A stretch of DNA of 5,827 bases, from the NCBI GenBank assembly GCA_900549705.1, contig URPI01000138.1:1-5827 (forward strand). Direction: 5' to 3'. Below, piece after piece: positions 1 to 5,724 of the stretch (position 1 is its first letter; every line of letters begins with the position of its first letter). The notes below the pieces were generated by a model that saw only the letters and a list, made by a program, of their open reading frames with translations, searched no databases and was not told the origin of the DNA. Origin of the DNA: an uncultured Eubacteriales bacterium. GTDB taxonomy: Bacteria > Bacillota > Clostridia > Oscillospirales > Oscillospiraceae. A program made the translations under genes and the position numbers.

Positions 1-55
1 GCTTCGCTAACGCTCAGCAGCTCCCCCAAAGGGGGCGCCGAGGGCGCTTCGCGCC
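1..55 (-). repeat. Compound intergenic hairpin repeat, left copy
   Basis: This non-coding stretch carries two adjacent perfect inverted repeats: CCCCC-AAA-GGGGG at 23-35 and GGCGC-TTC-GCGCC at 43-55. Read on the minus strand, the order is a small GGCGC-gaa-GCGCC hairpin, a 7-nt gap, an oligo-C/oligo-G hairpin, then a tail ending in GAGCGTTAGCGAAGC. The same plan (GGCRC-gaa-GYGCC followed by a C-rich hairpin) appears on the plus strand at 5755-5789, so the two ends seem to carry diverged copies of one repeat family in opposite orientation. Such modular C-rich hairpins are common between genes in gut Clostridia; that is recalled, not searched. It lies 3' of the DUF3021 gene but lacks a T-tract, so it is not a clear terminator. 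The element may continue beyond the window edge. Confidence 0.5.
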
Positions 56-95
56 ATGAATTGCGCGTTTTCTAACGGTTCAAATTAAAACAATA

Positions 96-560
96 TTATT
101 CCTTATTTTCCTTGCTACGCACCGCGGCATTCATCTGTTTGATTTTCTGCTTCCAGCTGAAATACTGGGTCAGCCAGACGGCCACGAAAATCGCCGCGAA
201 AATGCCCGCATAGGAGAGAAAGCCTGCCGGGGAGTGCTCCATCCAGTTGGCGGCATAGGCAATGGGCAGCATGAGGAGGCTTGCGGTCAGAAAATACACG
301 CCGCTTTGCTTTGCCAGGCTCCAGGAATCCAGCTCCCAGATGACGGATGCTGCCGCGAACCCCGCCCCCATGATGCCGCACAGGACGGTTTGCAGAATGA
401 CCGCGTTCAGCGCGCCCCCCATTGCGTCGATGAGTTCCGGCGTGACGGGGTAATAACCGCCGTCCCCAAACCCGGCGGAAATTATCAGGGTGATGATATG
501 CCCGATGGCAATGCCGATGGGCAGGCCCAGAAGCCCCCGCTTTAACATTTTTTTCTTCAT
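96..560 (-). CDS. DUF3021 family integral membrane protein, partner of a LytTR regulator
   Basis: This 154-residue protein is very hydrophobic, with four likely membrane helices at about residues 10-30, 50-74, 86-104 and 112-134. It has a basic start (MKKKMLKRG) and a basic, polar C-terminal tail. Length, four-helix layout and position directly after a small LytTR gene match the DUF3021 family. Members of that family typically sit beside a LytTR DNA-binding protein and are thought to control its activity from the membrane; the exact signal is not known. The ATG at 560 follows AGGTGG, which overlaps the TGA stop of the LytTR gene (TGAGGTGG), leaving 9 nt between the genes. The two are therefore almost certainly co-transcribed and translationally coupled. 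The stop is TAA at 96-98. No convincing terminator follows. The family call rests on topology and neighbourhood more than on a catalytic motif, as the family has none. Confidence 0.85.
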   Translation of the reverse strand: MKKKMLKRGLLGLPIGIAIGHIITLIISAGFGDGGYYPVTPELIDAMGGALNAVILQTVLCGIMGAGFAAASVIWELDSWSLAKQSGVYFLTASLLMLPIAYAANWMEHSPAGFLSYAGIFAAIFVAVWLTQYFSWKQKIKQMNAAVRSKENKE

Positions 561-569
561 AATACCACC

Positions 570-1010
570 TCAAATTCCGAATAACTGCTTGATTTTGGAA
601 ACATACCGCCGTGAGACATAGGTGACCGTTCCGTTGGAGAGCGTGACGCAAATTGTGCCCACGAAGCTCAGGTCAAACCCTCTGACCTTTTTCAGGTTGA
701 TGATTTCGCCGTTGGAGATGCGCACGAAGGAGCAGCTGGCGAGGCGCTGCTCCGCTTCATACAGCCGCAGCCGCAGCAGGTACGTTCCGCCCTCCGCCTC
801 GGCGTACACCTTGCCGCCGGAAGCGTAGACGCGGTAGAGCTGGCTTGGCTCCAACGCAGTCACCTGCTCCCCCTGAAAGCCCGCAAGCATGGGGGACTGC
901 TCCGCCGAAAGGCGCTTGAGAAGCTCGTTGATTTCATCGGTGACCTTGTCCGTCACCACGATGATTTTTGGCTCGGCGCATTCCGGTTCCAGTTGGATTT
1001 CAATTTTCAT
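570..1010 (-). CDS. Small LytTR-domain DNA-binding transcriptional regulator
   Basis: This 146-residue cytoplasmic protein has a short N-terminal region (about residues 1-50, with a predicted helix around VTDEINELLKRL) and a C-terminal LytTR DNA-binding domain from about residue 50 to the end. The diagnostic part is FVRISNGEIINLKKVRGFDL near residues 94-113, matching the 'F.RISKSEIVNL.KI' core of the family. It is followed by the beta-hairpin GTICVTLSNGTVTYVSRRYV and a final helix KIKQLFGI. There is no response-regulator receiver domain, so this is the stand-alone type that usually pairs with DUF3021. The ATG at 1010 is chosen because GGGAGG lies 7 nt upstream. A longer reading up to 1187 would run through the promoter and the neighbouring terminator. 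The likely role is control of its own operon and of unknown targets. The DUF3021 membrane protein, encoded 9 nt downstream, is the expected modulator. Confidence 0.9.
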   Translation of the reverse strand: MKIEIQLEPECAEPKIIVVTDKVTDEINELLKRLSAEQSPMLAGFQGEQVTALEPSQLYRVYASGGKVYAEAEGGTYLLRLRLYEAEQRLASCSFVRISNGEIINLKKVRGFDLSFVGTICVTLSNGTVTYVSRRYVSKIKQLFGI

Positions 1011-1017
1011 CCGGTTT

Positions 1018-1064
1018 CCTCCCTTCTGTGGGAATATGATAGCCCCACGGGGGAAGAATTTCCA
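1018..1064 (-). promoter_or_regulatory. Predicted promoter and ribosome binding site of the LytTR-DUF3021 operon
   Basis: On the minus strand a TGGAAA (1059-1064) is followed after 17 bp by TATCAT (1036-1041), a reasonable sigma-A-type pair with a weak -35 and a good -10. Transcription would start near 1029, giving a leader of about 19 nt that contains GGGAGG (1018-1023) 7 nt before the ATG. The spacer holds a short palindrome (CCCC-AC-GGGG on the plus strand, 1043-1052). Imperfect direct repeats (GAAAATCAC and GGAAATTC) lie over and just upstream of the -35; they could be an operator, but this is weak. A minus-strand promoter is expected here because a strong terminator lies just upstream. 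Confidence 0.5.
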
Positions 1065-1140
1065 GTGATTTTCGATGGGTGGTCGTGATAGGAAGGTAAG
1101 TGGTAGAATTACAAAGTGGGAAAGCAGAACTTGCAGCGGC

Positions 1141-1174
1141 GAAAAAAGCCACCGCGGGGAAATCCGCGGTGGCT
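1141..1174 (-). terminator. Rho-independent terminator of the sulfatase operon
   Basis: AGCCACCGCGG (1147-1157) and CCGCGGTGGCT (1164-1174) form a perfect 11-bp GC-rich stem with a 6-nt loop. On the minus strand the stem is followed by a run of six T (complement of 1142-1147, which overlaps the stem by one base). It begins about 17 nt past the sulfatase stop codon. There is no T-tract on the plus-strand side, so it acts for minus-strand transcription. It insulates the LytTR-DUF3021 genes from the sulfatase operon. Confidence 0.93.
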
Positions 1175-1190
1175 GCTGTGCTGTCAAGCT

Positions 1191-3176
1191 TTACGGCTCA
1201 ACGATGTGAAAGAACTTATACTGGCTCAATTCCACCATTGCCTCTGCCAGCCGGGTTGTCAGGCTTGTGTCGCCCTCCTGCTGAACCAGCTTTTCAATAC
1301 CGGCTGGTTTATTGGCGGCAATGGCCGACAGACCGGCGGTGTTGGTGTTCCACACCACATCGGGATTGTCACAGGTGATGCCCGCCTGATAGAGGAGAAC
1401 GCCGTTGTGCACTCGGACGGTGTAGGAGCCTTCCGGCAGATTGGCCACGGCCACGAAGCTCAGGTCGGGGACGGCCATGGTGTCCAGCCGGATTCCCATG
1501 TACTCGAAAATCATGGCGGGGGTCATCTTGCTTACGATGTTCACGTTAGAGGCGCGGCTGGCCGGGTCGGTGTTGGTTCCCTGACGCAGCTCCTGGGCGG
1601 CACACAGGTAGGCGCATCTCCAGGTGCCGGATTCTGCCTGATAGCCCAGCTGCTCCAAGGCATCGGCACACAGGTATCTGGCGGCCAGATTTTCCGGGTC
1701 GGCAAACACCAGTGTGTTTGTAATCTGCGCCACCCACTGATATTCGCCGTTGTCATAGTCCTGCTTTGCCATTTCCAGCACACGGTTGGTGTCACCCAGG
1801 TACTGCACCAGCTTTTTGGCCTCCTCGGTGGGAGTCAGCTCCAGCAGGTGAACAGGGTTGGCATCATACCAGCCCATATACTTTGCGTAGACTGCCTTTG
1901 CGTTGTGGGACACCGTGCCGTAGTACTGCCGGGTATACCATACCTTTTCCATGGCCTCGGGAAGCCGAATCATGTTGGCAACCTCCGCCTCGGTGTAGCC
2001 CTGGTTGATGTAAAGCAAGGTCTGGTCATTGATGAATTTATAGACGGCTGCCGTGTTGGTCATGTATTCCTGGATGTTTTCATTTCCCCAGTGCGGCCAG
2101 TTGTGCGACTGGAATACCACCTGCACCTGCTGGCCATACAGCGCCAGCGATTCCATGATATACTCTGCCCAGGCGTTGCCGTCCCGCACCTGTGCCCCCC
2201 GGAGGGTATACAGATTGTGCAGCGTGCCGGTGCAGTTTTCTGCCAGCCAGAGCGCCTGCTTCTGAGGGAACCAGGTGTTCATTTCTGCGGGAGCTTCCGT
2301 GCCGGGGGTCAGCTGGAACACCATCTTCACGCCGTCAATTTCCAGCTCCTGACCGGTGTGGGTGATGTCTGTGGTGGGGGAGAGAAATTCAACCGTGCCC
2401 TTGGACTGGCTCATGCCGATGCCCAGCGCCAGAGCGCCCTGCGCGTCCTTTTCCAGCAGACTGCCGTACTGATAGGTGGCGCGTCTTGCCATGGCCGTTC
2501 CGGCGTAGACATTTTCGCTGATGGCGTGCTCCTCAAAGTGCTCCGGGGCAATGATTGCGATCCCCTCCGATTGTACCTGCTCCGGGGTGACAATGCCCAG
2601 CACACCGCCGAAGTGGTCTACATGGGAGTGGCTGTATACCACGGCCTTAATGGGCAAAACGCCCAGATTTTCGTTGACCAGCTCCAGCGCCGCCTGGGCG
2701 CATTCCGTGCTCATCAGCGGGTCAAAGACAATCCAGCCGGTGTCACCCTTGATGAAGGTGATGTTGGACAAATCATAGCCCCGCACCTGATAGATGCCGT
2801 CGCATACCTCAAACAGACCGTAGATGTGGTTAAGCTGGGTGTTTCTCCACAGACTGGGGTTGGCTGTGGAGGGCGCATCGCCGTCCAGGAAATCATAGGC
2901 CTTTTGGCTCCAAATCAGTTTCCCCTCTTCATTCCTGATTTCCAGAGCTTCCGGGCTGGCAATCAGGCCGCGGGTGGCGTTGTCAAATTCCGATTTGTCC
3001 TCAAAGTCCAGCAGGGCATACACCTGCTCGTTGGCATCCGCAGTGAATTGGGTGGCGGCCTTCTGCTCGGGGGTCAGACCCAGCTTTTGGGTCATGTCCT
3101 CCGCCGAAGCTCCGGCACAGCAGCCAAGGGTCAATGCACCGGCACACAGCAGGCTGAAAAAGCGTTTGCTGTTCAC
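1191..3176 (-). CDS. Exported alkyl/aryl-sulfatase of the metallo-beta-lactamase fold (SdsA1/BDS1 type)
   Basis: This zinc-dependent (type III) sulfatase hydrolyses sulfate esters of alkyl chains such as dodecyl sulfate or related hydrophobic alcohols, releasing alcohol and sulfate. It needs no formylglycine maturase. Numbering from the GTG start, a signal peptide (VNSKRFFSLLCAGAL..., likely cut after ASA at 25) precedes a metallo-beta-lactamase domain (about 26-430), an alkyl-sulfatase dimerisation domain (about 431-540) and a C-terminal SCP2-like domain (about 545-661). The metal motif HSHVDHFGG supplies H183, H185, D187 and H188; E294, E313 and H358 complete the set. All seven sit 14 residues after the ligand positions I recall for Pseudomonas SdsA1 (658 aa), so the active site looks intact. 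N321 and R326 in NLYTLRGAQVRD fit the sulfate-binding segment. The GTG start is supported by AAGGAGGG 7 nt upstream. An in-frame start at 3260 would overlap the preceding gene and lose the signal peptide. Last gene of a two-gene operon. The natural substrate is unknown. Confidence 0.96.
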   Translation of the reverse strand: MNSKRFFSLLCAGALTLGCCAGASAEDMTQKLGLTPEQKAATQFTADANEQVYALLDFEDKSEFDNATRGLIASPEALEIRNEEGKLIWSQKAYDFLDGDAPSTANPSLWRNTQLNHIYGLFEVCDGIYQVRGYDLSNITFIKGDTGWIVFDPLMSTECAQAALELVNENLGVLPIKAVVYSHSHVDHFGGVLGIVTPEQVQSEGIAIIAPEHFEEHAISENVYAGTAMARRATYQYGSLLEKDAQGALALGIGMSQSKGTVEFLSPTTDITHTGQELEIDGVKMVFQLTPGTEAPAEMNTWFPQKQALWLAENCTGTLHNLYTLRGAQVRDGNAWAEYIMESLALYGQQVQVVFQSHNWPHWGNENIQEYMTNTAAVYKFINDQTLLYINQGYTEAEVANMIRLPEAMEKVWYTRQYYGTVSHNAKAVYAKYMGWYDANPVHLLELTPTEEAKKLVQYLGDTNRVLEMAKQDYDNGEYQWVAQITNTLVFADPENLAARYLCADALEQLGYQAESGTWRCAYLCAAQELRQGTNTDPASRASNVNIVSKMTPAMIFEYMGIRLDTMAVPDLSFVAVANLPEGSYTVRVHNGVLLYQAGITCDNPDVVWNTNTAGLSAIAANKPAGIEKLVQQEGDTSLTTRLAEAMVELSQYKFFHIVEP

Positions 3177-3192
3177 GATGATGCCCTCCTTA
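3177..3192 (-). promoter_or_regulatory. Ribosome binding site that sets the GTG start of the sulfatase and couples it to the upstream gene
   Basis: On the minus strand the TAA stop of the upstream exported protein is part of TAAGGAGGG, so stop codon and Shine-Dalgarno overlap. The GTG follows after 7 nt. Ribosomes finishing the first gene would therefore sit on the initiation site of the second. The overlap argues that the two exported proteins are made together. Confidence 0.85.
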
Positions 3193-4731
3193 CTTCTTAT
3201 GGAACACGATGGTTCTGTCGTACACAATCTCGTAGTAGGACGGGCCCACCCCGGTTTCATCCATATAGGCGCGGAAGGCCATCAGAAGGGTAGCCCCATT
3301 GTCCGCTCCGTAGAATTTTCCCTTTTCGTTGCCGGTGGAGTATTCAATCACCCCGGTATAGTCATCCATCTGCGTCCGGGCCATCTTGTATACATAGTAG
3401 CTGTCCGCCTCCGCGCAGTCCTCCGGCAGGTAATCTTCTGCCGAGCCGGTGAACAGGGAATCATACACGCTGCAAATGCCGTTGAGCATGGGGCGGGAAT
3501 AGAGCACGGCGTTGGAGTACTGCGCCTTGCCGGTGGCGGTGTGGTTGACACCGTACACCACGATGAAATCCTCGTCGCTGTTCAATGTGAAGTCCCGGGT
3601 CATGAGGTAGGAGGTGTCCCGGTTGTCGCCCAGGGAATTGATGTCCTTGGTGTAGGCGGTCAGCCCCTCCGGCACGGCGATGTCGCCGGTGAGTTCCTCA
3701 TAGTCGTATTCGTCTGCATACTGGGCAATGATGGCCTTGCGCATTTCGTCCAGATGCTCCTCCACCCGGGGCAGGCTGGCCGCCTCGTGAACGCCGGTGC
3801 CGCGGGGAATCAGCGTCTCATTTTCATAGGGCGCGTCTGCAACTTCTTCCTTGGGGGTCACCCGGTAAACCGTGGAAGTCTCTTTCAGATTTGCAATGTA
3901 GGCATCATAGTCCTCCTGGCTTTCCGGCTGGGAGATTCTGCCCAGGAAGGCAAAGGTGTCCTTCCCCTTTTCCAGACCCATGCGGTAGGTTTCCGCCGGG
4001 ATGGTCATCACGTTGATTACATCCTCCGAAAAGCCGCTGGCCTTGAGCTGTGCCAGCACGGTGTCCGTCACCGTCTGGTTGGCACTGATGACAATCACCG
4101 CCTGGCTGCCATAGGGGCTGCCGTCGGTGGACTTCACATTCCCGGCGTGGATGGATGAGCCGATGGAGCCGAAGACGGGGTGATACAGGCCAATGTCCTG
4201 ATTACCCACCCGGAAATAGGCTTTTTCGCCGGTATAATCCTTGAGTTCCTTCTCCTGGGTAAAGAGAATGTAGTTGATGAAGGAATAATACTTGCACTGG
4301 GGCGGAAGTCCGGTGAACAGCACCAGCGCCTCATCCTGCCGCAGCTTATACTGCCAGCCCGCCGGGGAGAAGAAGGGGTTGGCGGGATAGTTCTCGATTT
4401 CCGGGTCATCGATGGCGGTGGGGGCTTCGTCCGCCCATCCCCGCTGGGGGTTGCCAATGGCATAGTCCTGCTCCGGTGCCGGGGGCAGGAAAAACACGGT
4501 GTATACAGAGCCTGCATTGTTGCCGAAGCAGCTCATGAGCTTGCCCTGGGAGGCCATCTTGATGGTGTCTAATTCCCGGAAGCTGCCTTCCTGGACATAG
4601 AAGTTTTCCTCCATGCCCGTCTTAAAGTCTGCGGGATTACCAAAATCCGCCGTCTCGCCGTGAGCCATAACAGCCCCGGTCAGAAGCATGGCCAGCATAA
4701 CGCCAGTCGCCGCCAATCGTTTGATATTCAT
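3190..4731 (-). CDS. Exported protein of unknown function, partner of the alkyl sulfatase
   Basis: I do not recognise a named family for this 513-residue protein. It starts with a clear signal peptide (MNIKRLAATGVMLAMLLTGAVMA, then HGETADF), with no lipobox and no later membrane helix, so it should be secreted or held in the cell wall space. Features that look conserved are NPFFSPAGWQYKL (about 118-130), DEALVLFTGLPPQCKYYSF (about 133-151), VVYGVNHTATGKAQYSNAVLY (about 401-421, with conserved-looking His407) and an ending YYEIVYDRTIVF. The middle (about 270-365) is acidic and helix-rich. Four cysteines are spread along the mature chain. The composition, rich in aromatic, Asp, Glu and Gly residues, suits an extracellular enzyme or binding protein. 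The ATG at 4731 is chosen because AGGAGG lies 8 nt upstream; a TTG two codons earlier would leave only 2 nt. First gene of the operon, directly before the sulfatase, so roles such as binding or transforming the sulfate-ester substrate or product are plausible but unproven. Confidence 0.88.
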   Translation of the reverse strand: MNIKRLAATGVMLAMLLTGAVMAHGETADFGNPADFKTGMEENFYVQEGSFRELDTIKMASQGKLMSCFGNNAGSVYTVFFLPPAPEQDYAIGNPQRGWADEAPTAIDDPEIENYPANPFFSPAGWQYKLRQDEALVLFTGLPPQCKYYSFINYILFTQEKELKDYTGEKAYFRVGNQDIGLYHPVFGSIGSSIHAGNVKSTDGSPYGSQAVIVISANQTVTDTVLAQLKASGFSEDVINVMTIPAETYRMGLEKGKDTFAFLGRISQPESQEDYDAYIANLKETSTVYRVTPKEEVADAPYENETLIPRGTGVHEAASLPRVEEHLDEMRKAIIAQYADEYDYEELTGDIAVPEGLTAYTKDINSLGDNRDTSYLMTRDFTLNSDEDFIVVYGVNHTATGKAQYSNAVLYSRPMLNGICSVYDSLFTGSAEDYLPEDCAEADSYYVYKMARTQMDDYTGVIEYSTGNEKGKFYGADNGATLLMAFRAYMDETGVGPSYYEIVYDRTIVFHKK

Positions 4732-4776
4732 CTGCAAATCCTCCTTTAATGCCGATTTTCTATTTCGGTCAAGGAC

Positions 4777-4805
4777 ATCATATCACAGGGGTACTTGAAT
4801 TACAA
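4777..4805 (-). promoter_or_regulatory. Predicted promoter of the exported protein-sulfatase operon
   Basis: On the minus strand TTGTAA (4800-4805) is followed after exactly 17 bp by TATGAT (4777-4782). Both differ from the sigma-A consensus by two bases or fewer. Transcription would start near 4770, leaving a leader of about 40 nt with AGGAGG at 4740-4745. One copy of the TGCATTTC repeat lies 18 bp upstream of the -35. Confidence 0.65.
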
Positions 4806-4814
4806 TATAAATTT

Positions 4815-4830
4815 GCAATTCGTGCATTTC
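4815..4830. repeat. GCAATT/GCATTTC motif, copy 1, beside the sulfatase-operon promoter
   Basis: GCAATT, 3 bp, GCATTTC. The same two words recur in the same order and orientation at 4896-4914 with a 6-bp gap. The TGCATTTC portions start at 4823 and 4907, 84 bp apart, or about eight helical turns. Copy 1 lies just upstream of the minus-strand -35 box; copy 2 overlaps the plus-strand -35 box. This suggests a shared regulator site for both promoters, but the region is AT-rich and chance is not excluded. Confidence 0.35.
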
Positions 4831-4874
4831 AACAATTTAGCAGGGGGATGAGTTGTATAAAATTAACATATCGT

Positions 4875-4899
4875 TTGCCGTTAATACATCAAACGGCAA
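4875..4899. promoter_or_regulatory. Inverted repeat, likely operator between the divergent promoters
   Basis: TTGCCGTT (4875-4882) and AACGGCAA (4892-4899) are perfect inverted copies with a 9-bp gap. They end 6 bp before the -35 box of the LytTR-PAS gene, so the centre is near -54 from the predicted start of transcription. An overlapping second pair, CGTTT (4872-4876) and AAACG (4891-4895), adds symmetry. The GCCGTTAAT half resembles, at eight of nine positions, the GTT-centred half-site reported for AgrA-type LytTR proteins. LytTR sites are more often direct repeats, so the regulator that binds here could equally be something else. Confidence 0.5.
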
Positions 4900-4914
4900 T
4901 TATCCTTGCATTTC
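4896..4914. repeat. GCAATT/GCATTTC motif, copy 2, overlapping the regulator promoter
   Basis: GCAATT, 6 bp, GCATTTC, repeating the words at 4815-4830. It overlaps the right arm of the inverted repeat and the -35 box (4906-4911) of the LytTR-PAS promoter, where a bound protein would block RNA polymerase. Confidence 0.35.
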
Positions 4915-4934
4915 GAGCAAGCTTTTGGTACAAT
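4906..4934 (+). promoter_or_regulatory. Predicted strong promoter of the LytTR-PAS regulator gene
   Basis: TTGCAT (4906-4911), a 17-bp spacer and TACAAT (4929-4934) form a near-consensus sigma-A promoter; the start of transcription is expected near 4941. The TTG of the -35 is also the first in-frame start-like codon of the downstream reading frame. That makes it an unlikely translation start, since it would not be on the transcript. Confidence 0.75.
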
Positions 4935-4949
4935 AAACGCAAATGAAAC

Positions 4950-4956
4950 AAGGAGG
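4950..4956 (+). promoter_or_regulatory. Ribosome binding site of the LytTR-PAS gene, preceding an AUA codon
   Basis: AAGGAGG is a perfect Shine-Dalgarno sequence at the expected distance from the promoter. In the regulator's frame the next 9 nt lead to ATA (4966-4968). No ATG, GTG or TTG occurs in frame at a usable distance. The site falls inside a tiny out-of-frame ORF that begins with ATG at 4943 and stops at 4967-4969. Confidence 0.7.
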
Positions 4957-4965
4957 CGCGTTTTT

Positions 4966-5673
4966 ATAGAGCAGATACAGCGCTTTTGGGAGCGCCATCA
5001 GGTTACTCCTGACGAAATTCTTTCCGTTTACCGTCAGGGGCGGCACACGGTGCTGTGCCGCCAGTCCGGTGCGGAGATTTATTGTACAGACCCCATGCAT
5101 CAGGTGCTGGAAGCACTGCCGGCAGAGGATTTTCTTTCCATTTCCAGAAGCGCCATTGTCCGGCGGGATAAAATTGTGCACATCAGCAGCAGCGGCGTGT
5201 ACACCATGGCGGACGGAAAGACCTTTCAGGGAAGGACACGCTATCTCAGCACCCATCGAAAGCTGAAAAGGGAGCTGGAAATGCGCAGCAGCGGCGGCAC
5301 ATTGTTTCTTCCGGCGGCGGACTTTTATGATAAGTACAGCATTCTGGATAAAATGCCCGTGGCATACTGCATTATCGAGCTGCTTTTTGACGAAAACGGT
5401 CATGGCATTGACTTTATTTTCCGCTACTGCAACCACCAAATGGAGCAGGTGGAGGGCATTCCCATCCAGCAGATGCTGAACCGCTCCTTTTATGAAGTAT
5501 TCAAAAACGGCGACAAAAAATGGCTGGTGACCTATGCGGACACCGCCCTGAACGGCACCCCCCACACGCTGCATGACTACAGCCCCGAAATCGGCAAGAA
5601 CCTGACCATCCACTGCTACCAGCCGGAGGCAAATTTCTGCGCCTGCGTGCTGATACCGGATGAGCAGACGTGA
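4966..5673 (+). CDS. One-component regulator: N-terminal LytTR DNA-binding domain, C-terminal PAS-like sensor domain
   Basis: Counting from the ATA at 4966 this is a 235-residue cytoplasmic protein. Residues about 15-105 form a LytTR domain: DEILSVYRQGRHTVL, then EDFLSISRSAIVRRDKIVHI, matching the 'FFRVHRSYLVN' core, then a beta-hairpin and KLKREL. Residues about 125-232 look like a PAS domain: LDKMPVAYCIIEL, GIDFIFRYCNHQMEQVEGI, NRSFYEVFKNGDKKWLVTY and GKNLTIHCYQPEANFCACVLI. The PAS part probably senses a small ligand and the LytTR part binds DNA. The gene is divergent from the exported protein-sulfatase operon, so it is the obvious candidate regulator of that operon. The start is uncertain. 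The TTG at 4906 lies in the promoter, and the ATG at 4943 is out of frame and meets TAG at 4967. ATA is 9 nt after a perfect ribosome binding site. Either a rare AUA start, a frameshift, or a sequence error in the T-run at 4961-4965 explains this. The rest of the frame is intact to TGA at 5671-5673. Confidence 0.85.
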   Translation: MEQIQRFWERHQVTPDEILSVYRQGRHTVLCRQSGAEIYCTDPMHQVLEALPAEDFLSISRSAIVRRDKIVHISSSGVYTMADGKTFQGRTRYLSTHRKLKRELEMRSSGGTLFLPAADFYDKYSILDKMPVAYCIIELLFDENGHGIDFIFRYCNHQMEQVEGIPIQQMLNRSFYEVFKNGDKKWLVTYADTALNGTPHTLHDYSPEIGKNLTIHCYQPEANFCACVLIPDEQT

Positions 5674-5724
5674 CCCTGCTTCGGAGGCACGACAATTGCA
5701 TGAGTAAACAATTTGTAAATGATG

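Noticed and set aside
23..55. The left-end hairpins as a terminator for the LytTR-DUF3021 operon
   Set aside because: Neither stem is followed by a T-tract on the minus strand. The pair fits better as an interspersed repeat.
1011..1187. A longer N-terminus for the small LytTR protein
   Set aside because: The extension would be translated from the promoter and terminator region. The ATG at 1010 has its own ribosome binding site and gives the normal family length.
1204..3176. Lipoprotein attachment of the sulfatase through the LTLGC segment of its signal peptide
   Set aside because: The residue three before the cysteine is Thr, unlike the usual Leu of a lipobox, and a normal ASA cleavage site follows. 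Secretion by signal peptidase I is more likely.
3177..3260. A longer sulfatase start 28 codons upstream of the GTG
   Set aside because: It would overlap the end of the preceding gene and bury the signal peptide. The GTG has an AAGGAGGG at ideal spacing.
1116..3293. A 725-codon plus-strand open frame opposite the sulfatase
   Set aside because: It is the antisense shadow of a confidently identified sulfatase, has low-complexity Gly/His/Val-rich content without domain motifs, and starts inside the terminator region without a ribosome binding site.
2974..4158. A 394-codon plus-strand open frame opposite the two exported-protein genes
   Set aside because: It spans the junction of two well-supported minus-strand genes, has no recognisable motif, and is explained by the codon bias of the genes beneath it.
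4749..4946. A 65-codon plus-strand frame in the divergent intergenic region, with an internal ATG at 4849 after AGGGGG
   Set aside because: It runs across both promoters and the operator-like repeats, has no plausible promoter of its own, and its peptide has no recognisable features.
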